64,000 nt of DNA. Source: Hygrophila difformis (Eukaryota > Streptophyta > Magnoliopsida > Lamiales > Acanthaceae). Under the pieces are notes generated by a model. It searched no databases. It worked only from the letters and a program-made list of their open reading frames with translations, and was not told the origin of the DNA. The position numbers and the translations under genes were made by a program. Location of the stretch: assembly GCA_030278955.1 (NCBI GenBank), contig JAOANR010000002.1, forward strand, positions 19,454,057-19,518,056, read 5' to 3'. Of the stretch, positions 21,645 to 32,333 are shown piece after piece; position 1 is the first letter of the stretch; each line of letters opens with the position of its first letter.

Positions 21645-22948
21645 TACGTCCCCTGCATAGGCACATCTGCCTCATTGATGACATTCAATCGCCCCATTGG
21701 ACGTCCCGGGTTGCCTTGCTGATCCCGGTTCGGGTTCTGATTCTGTTGCTGATTTGGATTCTGTGGGGGACGTTGATTCTGATTGAGATTCTGGTTCTGA
21801 GGGGGTCTATACCCCTGGTTGTTTCCATTCCGCCCATCTTGGTTGCGAGGCTGAGTTGGCCCCGTGCCTAAGTCCTCCCTCTTGGTGATGTTTTCCAGTC
21901 GAGTGCGGCACTCGTTCGCCATGTGGCCGATGCAACCACACCTGTAGCAGGCGCCCTGTTGGGGGCACCCTCTGGCCAAATGAGGCCTGCCGCATCTCGG
22001 GCAAGGCGGCACCGGGTTACCCCGGAAAAGGGTTCTATCGTCATATCCTCTGTTGTTGTTTTGAGGGGGTCTGTTCAGATCTCCCCGAAAGTTGTTCTCT
22101 ACAGCATTGTTACCGGAACGGTTGTCTCTACTCCTCTTATCCTGTCCCTGAGATCCTCGACTGGGTTCTCCGCTCACTTTCCTTTTTAGTTGTTGCACCC
22201 TTGCAACAGCTACCGCACGATCATACACCGATTGCAGGTCTAGGTATGGGACGCCAGTGATCACCTCTCGTATAGCCAAGTTTAGCCCCATTTCAAATCT
22301 CTGTGCCTTCTCCGCATCTGTCGGCACGAGTCTCGGTGCGAAACGCACCAACTCCTTGAAACGGGTGTAATATTCCTGGACCGTTTGCCCTCCTTGCTTC
22401 AGAGATAAGAACTCCTCGTACATGGCTGACTTTGTGCTCATGGGATAAAAGCGATCCCTGATCAGACCCATGAATTCTTCCCAAGAATAGGGTTCCTCGT
22501 CCTCGGCTAACTTATCTTGCATGGCACGCCACCAGTCATCCGCCTCCCCTCCGAGATAGTACGATGCCACAGGCACCTTCTCGCCAAATGGGCACTTCAC
22601 CGCGGTTAGTAGCTTGTCGAATGTTCGGATCCATTCTTCAAGTTTAGCCGGGTCCTCTTCTCCGGCGTAGTTCGGCGGACGATATGAGTTCACCATAGCT
22701 AAGTAGTTAATGCGGGCCTCGGGTGGAGGTACCGCAGCGGCCTGGCCTTGGTTCACATGCGCGTTCCCTATCGCAATGAGAACCTCTTCCAGAGTGCGTA
22801 GGCGCGCGTCCATGTTGTTTGGCATAGGGTTTGCCGGCTCCTCTTGAGCGTGTACCCCTTCGCCGGGTATAGGCCTTTCTGGTTGCATAGGGGTTTCGTT
22901 GGTGTTTGGAGTAGTGGGCTGGGCGCATGGTCTGCCTCTCGGTGCCAT
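21644..22948 (-). CDS. Gag of element G (434 aa)
   Basis: It is the capsid/nucleocapsid precursor that packages element RNA. It starts MAPRGRPC. The low-complexity N terminus leads to [14 protein letters not shown], the retrotransposon gag core with [11 protein letters not shown] (about residue 130) and [15 protein letters not shown], then two zinc knuckles: [13 protein letters not shown] (CX2CX3HX4C) and [14 protein letters not shown] (CX2CX4HX4C) near residues 317-350. A Q/N/P-rich tail follows. The stop TAA overlaps the pol ATG by one base, and pol is in another frame. The element usually makes gag-pol as one chain, so a 1-nt loss here, or stop-restart translation, are both possible. Confidence 0.92.
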   Translation of the reverse strand: MAPRGRPCAQPTTPNTNETPMQPERPIPGEGVHAQEEPANPMPNNMDARLRTLEEVLIAIGNAHVNQGQAAAVPPPEARINYLAMVNSYRPPNYAGEEDPAKLEEWIRTFDKLLTAVKCPFGEKVPVASYYLGGEADDWWRAMQDKLAEDEEPYSWEEFMGLIRDRFYPMSTKSAMYEEFLSLKQGGQTVQEYYTRFKELVRFAPRLVPTDAEKAQRFEMGLNLAIREVITGVPYLDLQSVYDRAVAVARVQQLKRKVSGEPSRGSQGQDKRSRDNRSGNNAVENNFRGDLNRPPQNNNRGYDDRTLFRGNPVPPCPRCGRPHLARGCPQQGACYRCGCIGHMANECRTRLENITKREDLGTGPTQPRNQDGRNGNNQGYRPPQNQNLNQNQRPPQNPNQQQNQNPNRDQQGNPGRPMGRLNVINEADVPMQGT

Positions 22949-23139
22949 GCTGTCGCAAGAACAAGAGAGTTTCGATTCTTTTTGTTGGAGTATTATATAA
23001 TGCTTATAAAATAATTTAATTAAATAAATGGCGATATTAACAGGTATTAGTCTACTGGAACCTGTTAGCCTAGGTTGTTGGGATTTAGCGTATCGTTTGT
23101 TATTATTTGGGGTTGGTCCTACTTGCTGTTTTGTTTTTG

Positions 23140-23170
<31 letters not shown>

Positions 23171-23578
23171 TTTTTTCGTGAACAGTAACCTGTTCAGGGT
23201 TTTTTTTTTTTTTCCGAGACCCTAGGTTCTAGGGTGTTGGGGTTTAGGGTTGGAGATACCCTTGTTCGATGATTATCTCCATATAATGAATATATATATA
23301 TATATATTTACATATTTAGGTTATTTATTACTACTTGTATTTTTGTTTAGTTGTTATCTATAGGTCCTTGATTATTATTACCTTGTTCATTTGTTTGATC
23401 GAGTTTTAACAAGGTATTCGAAGAGAAATAATTTAATTAAAAAGTAAGGAATACTTTAAATATACTTGTATAAAATAAATGCTTGTAGATTTATTACTCA
23501 AGATAAAATTTTAGGTTACAAGCATTCGAAACGAAAATAGTATCAGTGCATCAGCATGGGTTCCTAAGTCTAGGGTGA
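22949..23578 (-). other. Spacer between accessory ORF and gag of element G
   Basis: There is no ORF on the coding strand. It holds a TTTTG/TTTTT repeat run (about 23127-23175) and a TA microsatellite (about 23290-23308). Confidence 0.6.
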
Positions 23579-23956
23579 CTAGGCAGGTACATCCTCGAGG
23601 GGATCGTCCTCGTCGCTGGATACGTCAACGGCAATGGGTGTCCCCACCGGGCTCGGGCTCGGAGGAAATATGTCAGCCTCTAGGCCTAGCAGCTCAGCTC
23701 CTAAGTGTCCTATTTGCATCATCTGTTCGTTGTCCTTGTTTTGAAGTGTGACCACTTGGGTTTGGAGTTCGGCGACTTGGGCCTTGAGTTGGGTTATTTC
23801 ATGATGGTCAGCTTCCCTAAGATGTCTCAAATAGTCCACGTTATTCTCTAGATGCCCCACTCGAGCCTTGAAGTGATTGATATGCTGTTGGGACTCTAAG
23901 TACGCGTTAGTCAGTTTCATCATCAAGTTGACCATGTTCGTGTTGGGTTCGGCCAT
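23579..23956 (-). CDS. Accessory coiled-coil ORF upstream of gag (element G, 125 aa)
   Basis: An intact ORF starts MAEPNTNMVNLMMKL. The middle (about residues 20-95) shows heptad-type leucines and many Q, E and H (HLENNVDYLRHL, ITQLKAQVAELQTQVVTLQ), predicting a coiled coil. A proline segment (FPPSPSPVGTP) and the acidic tail SSDEDDPLED follow. The same design is in element K (431-956), with conserved N terminus and tail but a much longer linker there. It has no similarity I recognise to gag, pol or envelope proteins. It would be translated from the leader before gag, or from a spliced RNA. Conservation between two divergent elements suggests it is a real product. Confidence 0.7.
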   Translation of the reverse strand: MAEPNTNMVNLMMKLTNAYLESQQHINHFKARVGHLENNVDYLRHLREADHHEITQLKAQVAELQTQVVTLQNKDNEQMMQIGHLGAELLGLEADIFPPSPSPVGTPIAVDVSSDEDDPLEDVPA

Positions 23957-24366
23957 CTAGTGTCAACAAGGAGGTTAGAGTTAGAGTATGTTTCGAATAT
24001 AAGTCATGATATGCAGAAATTTAAATCTACCCCCCCCCCCCCCCCCCCAAAAAAAATTAATTTGATGCATTTTTAATTAAAATTTAATCATGGTTTAAGT
24101 AATTTTTAAAAAAAGTTGGGCCTCTATATTGGCCAAAAGTAATAATTTGGACTTAAGAAGTAAAAACATGGGTATATGGGCCGAAATGGTTGGGCTTAAA
24201 ATAAATAATCATTGGGTCAAAATAGTTTAACCCCCTTTGGGCTCAAATTTTGGGCTAAAATAATAACACTAGTAGTCTTAAAATAATAATGATAATAATA
24301 AATTTAAAAATAATACTTAGTTCAAAATATTTTAAAATAATAATAATAGTAGCTTTAAAATATTCC
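23957..24366 (-). other. Leader of element G between primer site and accessory ORF
   Basis: It is non-coding. It contains a run of 19 C followed by 8 A (24030-24056) and AT-rich repeats of AATAATAAT type. Confidence 0.6.
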
Positions 24367-24380
24367 GGGCTCTAATACCA
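24367..24380 (-). promoter_or_regulatory. Primer binding site, tRNA-iMet (element G)
   Basis: The minus strand reads TGGTATTAGAGCCC, one mismatch from the standard TGGTATCAGAGCCC, 3 nt from the LTR. Confidence 0.85.
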
Positions 24381-24383
24381 ACT

Positions 24384-26877
24384 TGTAACACCCCAGATTT
24401 GATAACCCAGGCCGGGATGTCACCGCCACATCTCTCTAGCAAGACACGGATTCTCCGAGCTTGCCAAAGAGATGCAAGGCTATAGGTATTGCAAAAAGGT
24501 TTAAAAACAGTCCAGAATCTATTTAAAAATAATATTAAGTATCATCCACACACATAGTAGTAGTAATAATATATCGCAGCGGAAAAATGTAAAGTGGGCC
24601 GACATGGCCAAAACTCGGGATTTACATGCCCGTTATGTAAGTATCATAAAAGTAATAAAAACAATGTTAAAGTTTTCCATTCCCCAATGCATATGCTCAT
24701 GCATTATCTTCATACTCTGAAAGGAAAAGAGAAAACAACAATTTTATCAGTATATAAAATACTGAGTAAGTCGATCCTAACATAGCAATAAAGGGATTTA
24801 ATTAGATAATTTAAAATTCCACTCCTAACATGCATTCGCAAAATTTAAAGTAAATAATATTTTAATTGTGTACTTGAACATGCATTTAATCCACAATAAC
24901 AATTTAGTCATGATATGAAATTTAAAGACATAATTTAAATGCATAATTTAAAGACATGCATAAATAAATAAATACTTTAAAAATATTAAATCTTTTATTT
25001 CCCCGTTACGTAACCATTTCTCAATGTTTTGTATAGCCGGTGATCCGGCGGCCGCAGCCGTTTCGTAAGTATCTCGTTTAGCCGGTGATCCGGCGGCCGC
25101 AGCCGTATCTGCCATACCCAGTACCACTCCGAAGCCTCGAGAAATCCATACGGACAACCCGAGAGAGTAGGCCATGTATCTCCCGCCGATTGGCGTAATA
25201 TCTCATCTAATTCTCTCGTCCATTATAGGCCCGAAGAGAAAGGCTAGAGGGGCACCCTGCAGAGCACTCACCCTCCACCAAAGTATCTCATGTATCGTTT
25301 AGATTTAATGTATTGGGGTTTTTCAAAATTATAGATGTGTCATATTTCAAATCTTTGATCGTTCGTTTCGAAATTTCAAAATCCTTCGATTTAGGTGTAA
25401 CTTGGCATCACAGTTTACGCCTTTTCAATTTAAAAATTCGGTTTAAGTCCGAAAAATCTGAAAATTTCACAGTTTATGCAAAACACCCTAACGAACAACT
25501 TTCGTGTTTTAACTTTCTCGAAATAAGTTGAGGAAACATGTCAAAAATCGAGTTTAATGCGGAAACAGTTTACTGTCCCAAAGCAGATTTGTCACAGTTC
25601 GGAAAATTGGGTTTTTGACATATCAAATGGACTCCAAAAATTCTGAAATTTTAGCCACATAGTCTAGACATGATTATCTACAACTTTCATTTAGATTGCA
25701 AAGATCAAATCGGACTACAAAATATAGAAACAGACTCACTAAGTTCGGACATGTTCATAGGCAGATTTCAAACACGTTTTGTCAAAATAGTTTCTTTTGA
25801 TGCGATTAAAATAGCAAACGTTAACGAAAATATCTGAAAGTTTTACACAACCTAGATTTATGTGTTAGGATCAAAAGTCTAGTTTTGAGTTTCCCGGATT
25901 GAATCTTCGAAATATGAGTTTTAGACAGATTTCAAAAACTGCGCGTATTGGGGTTTTTAACTTCGGTTTTTACGTTTCGTTGCATTACGACTATACCGGA
26001 CGCCCCTAAACCACCCGTATTGATATGGAAGGCTCAACTTACAGTGTTTGTGTTCTTGAGTCGTCCTAGGGTTGCTCGGCTTGTCCGAAAACACTACGAA
26101 CGGATCCTTGCACACGTTCTCTTCCTCCTTCGATCACGAACGTGATTACAAGTCCAATATTCGAAAGTTAGATTAAAAATTGGAGATAAATCGAGTAGAT
26201 GAATCTGGATACTCTTACCAACGATCTAAGGGGTGTAAACCTTGATCTACACGTTCCTATGGTCGTCGATGGTCGCCGGAAGTCGCCGGAAGTTCGTCGG
26301 AAGTTCGTCGGGAGAGTGTTTTGGCTTGGGAGAGTTTGGGGAGAGTGGAGGGAGATTTGTGACTGATGAAAAGGGTGGGGAGGCAGCCCTAGGTCGCCCT
26401 AAAAGCTTTCCCCTCGACCAAAATCTTCTTTCCATAGTCGGGGGGTCGAATTATGGTAAGAAATCGCCGTAAACGCGCAACTTGCCAAATCCTGTGGAGC
26501 CACGCGGGGTTGGCGCGCCTTTTGGCCAAACCCCGCCCGACCAGCGCGCGGTCCCCGCCTGGACTACGGTCCGGGCGGGTCCGTGCGATCCGATCCATCG
26601 GGTCTTTTTTCTCCTCTCTTTCGGACTTCTATCCTTCCACGTTTCCGCGCTCGATTTTCCGGGTCATTTTCGGATTATGCTTCTCATCATAAATTTATTC
26701 CGTCTCAATTCGATTTCATGCTTGAAATCTTAAGACCGTCGGTTTTGGTCCGTCGGGTTCTAATTCGTCGTCCTTTGACTTCCGTGCATTTCCGTGTATA
26801 CGGGTTCTCGGAAACAAAACCTTCTCTCCTATTGGATTAATTCCTATTTTTATATTCTAAAATTTACGGGTATTACA
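24384..26877 (-). repeat. 5' LTR of element G (2494 bp)
   Basis: Partner of 15448-17946, with only scattered substitutions and a few small indels between them (for example loss of three bases near 25605). Confidence 0.92.
24717..26218 (-). other. Predicted leader intron, element G 5' LTR copy
   Basis: Donor G at 26218; acceptor G at 24717; hairpin 24747-24765. This is the copy that would be present in the transcribed leader. Confidence 0.5.
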
Positions 26878-27964
26878 CCTGGTGTACAGTCGGACTTGGG
26901 CCGACCCCATGCAACATTTAAGGGTAGTGCTGAGCTTGCTAAGGGAAAACCATTTCAAGGCTAACAAAAAGAAATGCTCATTTGGTTGTACAGAAGTGGA
27001 ATATCTCGGACACGTAGTTTCAGCCGCGGGGGTTTCTATGGACCCCAATAAAATAGCTGAAGTTAAAGCTTGGCCAATTCCAAGAGTACGTGGCTTCTTG
27101 GGACTGACAGGATATTATAGAAGGTTTATATGGGGTTGTGGAAGTCTCGCGAAACCTCTAACACAACTCCTGAAGAAGGACTTAGTAGGGAAATTTTCAT
27201 GGTCCTCTGAAGCACAACTTGCATTCGTCAACTTGAAGGAAACATTAACCATCGCCCCCTTGCTTGCCATGTCCGACTTTTATAAGCCGTTTATAGTAGA
27301 GTGTGACACATCTGGAACTGGCGTGTGGGCCATATTAATGCAAGACGAACGAACCTTGGCATATTTTAGGAAGGTGATATCTGATCGCACTTTAATCAAG
27401 TCAGCCTATGTACGTGAACTCATGGCGTTGGTCATGGCCGTCCAACACTGGCAGATCTACCCGTTGGGGCAGCGTTTCACCATACGAACTGATCACCATA
27501 GTTTGAAGAATTTGTTGAATCAGAAAATTACCACTCCTGGGCAGCAATCTTGGATGGCCAAACTGCTAGGATATAATTATGAAATCGTCTACAAACCTGG
27601 AAGAATTAATTCTGAAGCGGATGCATTATCACGCAAGGGCGCAGGTGAGGTGCAAGAGGAGGATAACAGAGATGTAATCAATTGTGCATTGTCCGCTGTA
27701 GTATGGCCAGAGTTCAAAGAATTAGTTAAGGAACAGGCGATGCATCCTACATTGGTCACAATCATAGAGGCAGTTACTGTCGATCTCACGGCACACTTGG
27801 GGTATGAGTTGTTAGGAGGAATTTTTTATTATCGTGGGTGCTTGGTACTGACAAAAAATTCTAGTTGGATTCTGAATCTATTGGCCGAGTTCCATGATAC
27901 CCCCCAAGGGGGACACGCCGGCACGTACCGTACATGTCGTTGCCTGGCCGCGGGAGTGTATTAG
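26878..27964 (+). CDS. RT C-terminal part and RNase H of element E (open, between G and A)
   Basis: It continues the RT reading after the catalytic motif: VYSRTWADPMQHLRVVLSLL, CSFGCTEVEYLGHVVSAAG, FLGLTGYYRRFI. RNase H follows with PFIVECDTSGTG, RELMALVMAVQHW, TIRTDHHSLKNLL and YKPGRINSEADALSRK, and then the start of the integrase finger (GGHAGTYRTCRCLA). About 360 codons are uninterrupted, in contrast to the broken upstream part. At 27961-27963 a TAG is formed at the junction with the A cluster. Confidence 0.85.
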
Positions 27965-28312
27965 TGTAACACCCCGGTTTTTGGTCATCCAGGTCGGGAT
28001 GTCACCGCCACACCTCCCTAGCAAGACACGGTTTCTCCGAGCTTGCTAAAGAGATGCAAGGCTATGGTTTTTCAGAATTTAAAATATTCAAACAGCCCAT
28101 TCATATATGGTGTAAAAATAATATATCAAAGTTGCAGCGGAAAGTAATAATTACATATGTATAATGCAGCGGAATTTAAAACTGGGCCAACACGGCCAAA
28201 ATACGGGTTAAACAAGCCCGTTCATGCAATTTCTAGTCTAACGTAAAATTTAAAAATAAAGTATTTCCCCAAAATTCCCATGAATGCATATGATGATGCA
28301 TATTCTTCAGCT

Positions 28313-29735
28313 CTGAAAGAAAAAGGGAAACAATATGGTTTGGTCAGCAAAAACTTGCTGAGTAAGTTAACACATACATGATTATGGGTTTCAAAGCCTT
28401 TAATTAAATTTAAAGAAAACATGTGCATAACACCCATAATTTAATTCATTTATCTAATAACAATTTATTTGCATAATTTAAAAGACTGGGATTTCATAAG
28501 ACCATAAATATAACTTGCAAAGCAATATAATTGTAGGACATAATTTAAAAGCATAATCCAAAAGGAACAATTTCCGAGTCTTCTAGTTTCATGTCTCATG
28601 TCTCATGTTCATATCTCAATTGCCATTCGGCAAGCTTTATTTATCAATTGCCTCTCGGCAAGCTTTATATATCAATTGCCTTTCAGCAAGCAGTATATCT
28701 CAATTGCCTTTCGGCAAGCATTATATTTCAATTGCCTTTCGGCAAGCAGTATATCTCAATTGCCTTTCGGCAAGCATTATATTTCAATTGCCTTTTGGCA
28801 AGCATTATATTTCATGTGTATTTTATTTCAAACGAATTCCCAATCGTTTAAAGCTTAAAGGCTAATTTCACCGTTTAACAAGATTTTCAAGATTTGACTC
28901 GGTCAACCACAGTTCACTTCAAAAGTCATTAAACATCGAGTTTAAGTCCAAAAATTCTAAAATTTGACCGGTGACTCGAAAACTCAGAGATGAACAAGTT
29001 TCATGTTTTAAGTTTTCCGATCCGAGATACGAAAGCAAGTGAAAAACGTCGATTTCTAACAGGTTACAAATTTGTCCGAATCTTTACAACAGCAGTTCCT
29101 AAATTTCGAGATTTACCATAGAAAACTAACTCCAAATTTGATGAAATTTTACAGGGAGATGCTTAAGACATATATCTACAAGTTTCATGTTCAACAAAAG
29201 ATCTAAGTCATCCTATATCTATTGTCAAAAATGCCAACAAGTTCGGGCCAAGAATCTGTCAAGATTTCAAGATCTAAATTTAGAACAGTTGGTTTGGAGT
29301 CGAATTCTGATATCAAACCTCAACAAAAAATTCCAAAAATTTATGGAGGTGTTCTTAACGTATAGATCTAAAACTCTTATGTTTAGCCCAATCCTAAATC
29401 GGTCTTGATCTAAGGTAAAAATCAACCTCAAGTTCGGATAAAGAATCTATCAACGTTTCAAGATCTAAGTCGAAGGCAGGTTCGTTTGTGGTCATTTTCG
29501 GATACCAAAACACAATGAAAAATTATGAAATTTTTACATGATATAGATCTATGTCTTAGAATCGTTTTTCGTATTTTAGGTTTTTCTCGTTTGAACAGAT
29601 TTAAGGGTTCGGAAAAATCATGCAAGTCTGCTGCGCAGTGGGTTTCTTCGGGTTTACAGATTTTAGGTTTCTTGATTAGATCGTTCCGTTAGGTGTATTT
29701 TAAATCCTCCCAAAACCATAGTAAGATTAACTTAC
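28313..29735 (-). other. Predicted leader intron, LTR A1
   Basis: Donor ATTCTT|GTAAGTTAA (G at 29735); acceptor CCCTTTTTCTTTCAG|AG (G at 28313). Hairpin 28344-28361 has arms TCAGCAA / TTGCTGA; branch-site match CTGAC. Confidence 0.5.
28617..28803 (-). repeat. Seven-unit TTGCC/GGCAA hairpin cluster, LTR A1
   Basis: Units of about 27 bp each contain TTGCC-NNNN-GGCAAGC. It reads open in all three plus-strand frames, which is why long overlapping ORFs occur here; they are not genes. Confidence 0.85.
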
Positions 29736-30151
29736 AAGAATTGGATTATCCGGCTCGTCGATTCGTAGGCGTGGCTTCCACGTTCACCGTTTGACTCCTA
29801 GATCCTCGCACACGTCCAAATTCCGTCGTCTCTTCTTCCTTACCACCCGATCTACGCTTTGGTGTGTCAAACTCCGCCCGAGGTGCCTTCTTCTCCATCG
29901 AGATCGTCCTCAACACCCATGAATTAGGTTTGTTTTTTTTTTTTTTCCTTTTCATTCTCTTTTTTTTCCTCTTTTTGTTTTTATTTTTTTATTTTTTTGT
30001 ATGTAGAAATTGTTGGAGTAACAAAATAGGAAGATGAGAAAGATTTAGTTTAAAAAGGGGTAAAGGGGCGGCACTTAGGGATTGTTAGGATTTAAGGTTT
30101 GTTACCAATATTTGCTATTTGAAAGATACAATAATATACTATGTATCCTAG

Positions 30152-30161
30152 CTTTTATATA
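30152..30161 (-). promoter_or_regulatory. Candidate TATA box, LTR A1
   Basis: The minus strand reads TATATAAAAG, about 690 bp inside the LTR. The same sequence is at 34180-34189 (A2) and 38302-38311 (A3). Confidence 0.45.
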
Positions 30162-30471
30162 CTAAAGATAGGATAGATTTTGTTTTAACTACTAAGCAAA
30201 TATCTCTATATTGTTGATATAGTTATTTATTTTATTTTGTTTTATCTTATTTTATATATTGTACATAAAATTGATTTGAATAGCAAAATAGGAAGATGAA
30301 GAAGATTTAATTTTTTTTATAAAGAAAGTAAAAGAACGACTTTTAGAGATTTAAGATCTAAGATTTATGTCAAATCTTTTCCTACTTATTGTGTGCAACA
30401 ATATACTAAAAATAGACTAAATATTGTTATAACTATCATGCATATATCTATACATTTTTCTTATTATGCTA

Positions 30472-30484
30472 ATTATTATTATTA

Positions 30485-30519
<35 letters not shown>

Positions 30520-30562
30520 GTTATTATTATTATTATTATCATCATCATCATCATCATCATCA
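30472..30562. repeat. TTA/ATT microsatellite with ATC run, LTR A1
   Basis: A trinucleotide run changes from TTA to ATC repeats. The counterparts at 34502-34618 and 38625-38731 have different lengths. Confidence 0.9.
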
Positions 30563-30830
30563 TGTATATATATTTATAAAAATAAAGTGTTAATTTAATT
30601 ACTATGCATCTAATAATTACACAAGTACTGAAATAGTTTTAATATTTATAAATAAATTAATTTAAAATATATCTAGAATAATATAGGGTATTACAATTTT
30701 CGACTTCACGGGTTCGTGGTATTTAAATTCCTTTTTAATCTTTGGAATTAGATTCCATTTCTCTTTTTATTTTTATTTTATTTATTTATTTATTTAATTA
30801 TTTATGTGTTTATTTATTTATTTATGGGTG

Positions 30831-30954
30831 ACTGATTTTACGGGTATTACAGTCTACCCTCCTTAAGAATCAACTTCGTCCTCGAAGTTGCCTTACTGAT
30901 TTCACGGGTATTACAGTCTACCCTCCTTAAGAATTAACTTCGCCCCCGAAGTTG
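30831..30954 (-). repeat. 64-bp tandem duplication of LTR end plus polypurine tract (A, first copy)
   Basis: Unit 1 (30831-30894) and unit 2 (from 30895) each contain CGGGTATTACA, a polypurine tract (30852-30865 and 30916-30929) and a CAACTTCG/CGAAGTTG-type hairpin. The third LTR ends at the first of these, so the second is a leftover. The same duplication is at 34887-35010. Confidence 0.85.
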
Positions 30955-31985
30955 CGTTTTTAGCTTCTCTCGAGCTAAGAACTATGGTCCTTCGTTTATA
31001 TTGGTTGTTTTTTCTTTATTTTTTATTTTGTGATTGAACTCAGAATTTAAATTCCCAAGCTGCCTACGTACCCTGTGAAGGGATCAAGCATAACGTAGTT
31101 CAAAACAATTTGAATTTGTTTATTATATATATATATATTTTCAGGATACATTTTATCGAGTCGAACTCCAAAAATAAATTATTGCGGGGTATCACATCCT
31201 CTCCCTCTTAGGATTTCAGTTATGTCCCTATAACTGCCTATACGTTATTCTCAAGAGGGTTCGGGTTTGGTTTAAATGAGCCGTGCGTTTGAAATGGATT
31301 TGTTGTTTGGGAAACCAAACAAGATTTTTGGAATAGAGAGTATTTTAATAAAAACTTGATTTTTATTGTTCCACATAAGGAAATTTTCTAATTCGTACAA
31401 GGATAGGAATCGCTAAGACCGAGGATTGTTATGCTTAGGCGAGCGCATAGATGAATGAGATCTAGAACTACGACAAGTTCAGTCTCTAGTAAGCGTTTCT
31501 AATTCGATGTCAAGCCTCTACGTTATCTAGGTATAGCAAGAGATCTAAGTTAGAATATATCACGCTTCTAAGTTCTCTAAGTTTAGGCAATGCAGTATGC
31601 ACATGCAAATGATGATTTCCCCCCAAAAATAATTCATGCACTATGTATATATATATATTTTTCTAATTTCCATGGGTTTTAAAATAAAAATTTATTCCAT
31701 GGAACTAATGTTTAAAAAAATTTAAAATATTAGTTAAAATTCTTGGACCTCTATATTGGGTCAAAAATAATTATCATTTGGGCTCAAAAATAATTTGGGC
31801 TAGGAAACTTTCAAAATAATAATTTGGGCTTCAATAATAATTTAAAAATAATAATGATTTAAAAATAATAATACTAGGAATAAAAATACTAATTTAAAAA
31901 TAAGTCGGGCTCTGATACCACTCTGGTATCAGATATTTTCTTTAAAATAAATAGCTTTAAAATAGTCTGGGCTCTGATACCAACT
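30852..31985 (-). other. Internal region of cluster A, first copy (no coding sequence)
   Basis: It contains the polypurine tract (30852-30865), the hairpin beside it (30871-30890), the CTACGT...ACGTAG box (about 31062-31100) and the second purine tract (about 31197-31212). At about 31240-31255 the minus strand still reads the last codons of a B-type gag, PLENN, then V and a stop, and immediately joins leader sequence. The whole gag body seen in B is absent. Confidence 0.75.
31911..31982 (-). promoter_or_regulatory. Primer site with adjoining primer-site palindrome (A, first copy)
   Basis: The true primer site TGGTATCAGAGCCC is at 31982-31969, 3 nt from LTR A2. At 31911-31933 a second primer-site sequence is joined to its own inverted copy: 10-bp arms TCTGATACCA / TGGTATCAGA with a 3-nt loop. 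Confidence 0.8.
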
Positions 31986-32333
31986 TGTAACACCCCGGTT
32001 TTTGGTCACCCAGATCGGGATGTCACCGCCACACCTCCCTAGCAAGACACGGTTTTTCCGAGCTTGCTAAAGAGATGCAAGGCTATAGTTTTTCAGAATT
32101 TAAAATATCCAAACAACCCATTCATATATAGTGTAAAAATAATATATCAAAGTTGCAGCGGAAAGTAATAATTACATATGTATAATGCAGCGGAATTTAA
32201 AACTGGGCCAACACGGCCAAAATACGGGTTAAACAAGCCCGTTAATGCAATTTCTAGTCTAACGCAAAATTTAAAAATAAAGTATTTCCCCAAAATTCCC
32301 ATGAATGCATATGATGATGCATATTCTTCAGCT

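Larger units (their letters stand above)
15448..26877 (-). mobile_element. Element G: complete, nearly intact minus-strand chromovirus (Tekay/Del-like)
   Basis: It is 11.4 kb with LTRs 15448-17946 and 24384-26877, a perfect 5-bp duplication CCTGG (15443-15447 and 26878-26882), initiator-Met primer site, polypurine tract, accessory ORF, gag and pol with all catalytic residues. The two LTRs differ at only a few sites by eye, so insertion was relatively recent. It sits inside the RT gene of element E. Its pol carries one in-frame TGA and gag and pol are in different frames; otherwise it looks competent. Confidence 0.92.
27965..30851 (-). repeat. LTR A1 (2887 bp)
   Basis: Bounded by TGTAACACCCCGG and ACGGGTATTACA. 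It has one copy of the branch-point hairpin and seven TTGCC/GGCAA units. It lacks the roughly 65-bp insertion with extra hairpin copies seen in A2 and A3. Confidence 0.9.

Noticed and set aside
15448..26877. Endogenous pararetrovirus or envelope-bearing element
   Set aside because: Domain order is gag-protease-RT-RNase H-integrase-chromodomain with LTRs and 5-bp duplications; no movement, coat or envelope protein is seen.
28617..28803. Regular short repeats resembling a CRISPR array
   Set aside because: The spacers are repeated too, the units are small hairpins inside a plant LTR, and the genome is eukaryotic.
28591..28865. Overlapping 86-codon ORFs in all three plus-strand frames (also 32679-32897, 36745-37019)
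   Set aside because: They are by-products of the TTGCC/GGCAA tandem units, which lack stops in any frame; not genes.
30393..30593. ORF rich in Y and H (also 34425-34649, 38545-38748)
   Set aside because: Translation of a TTA/ATC microsatellite.
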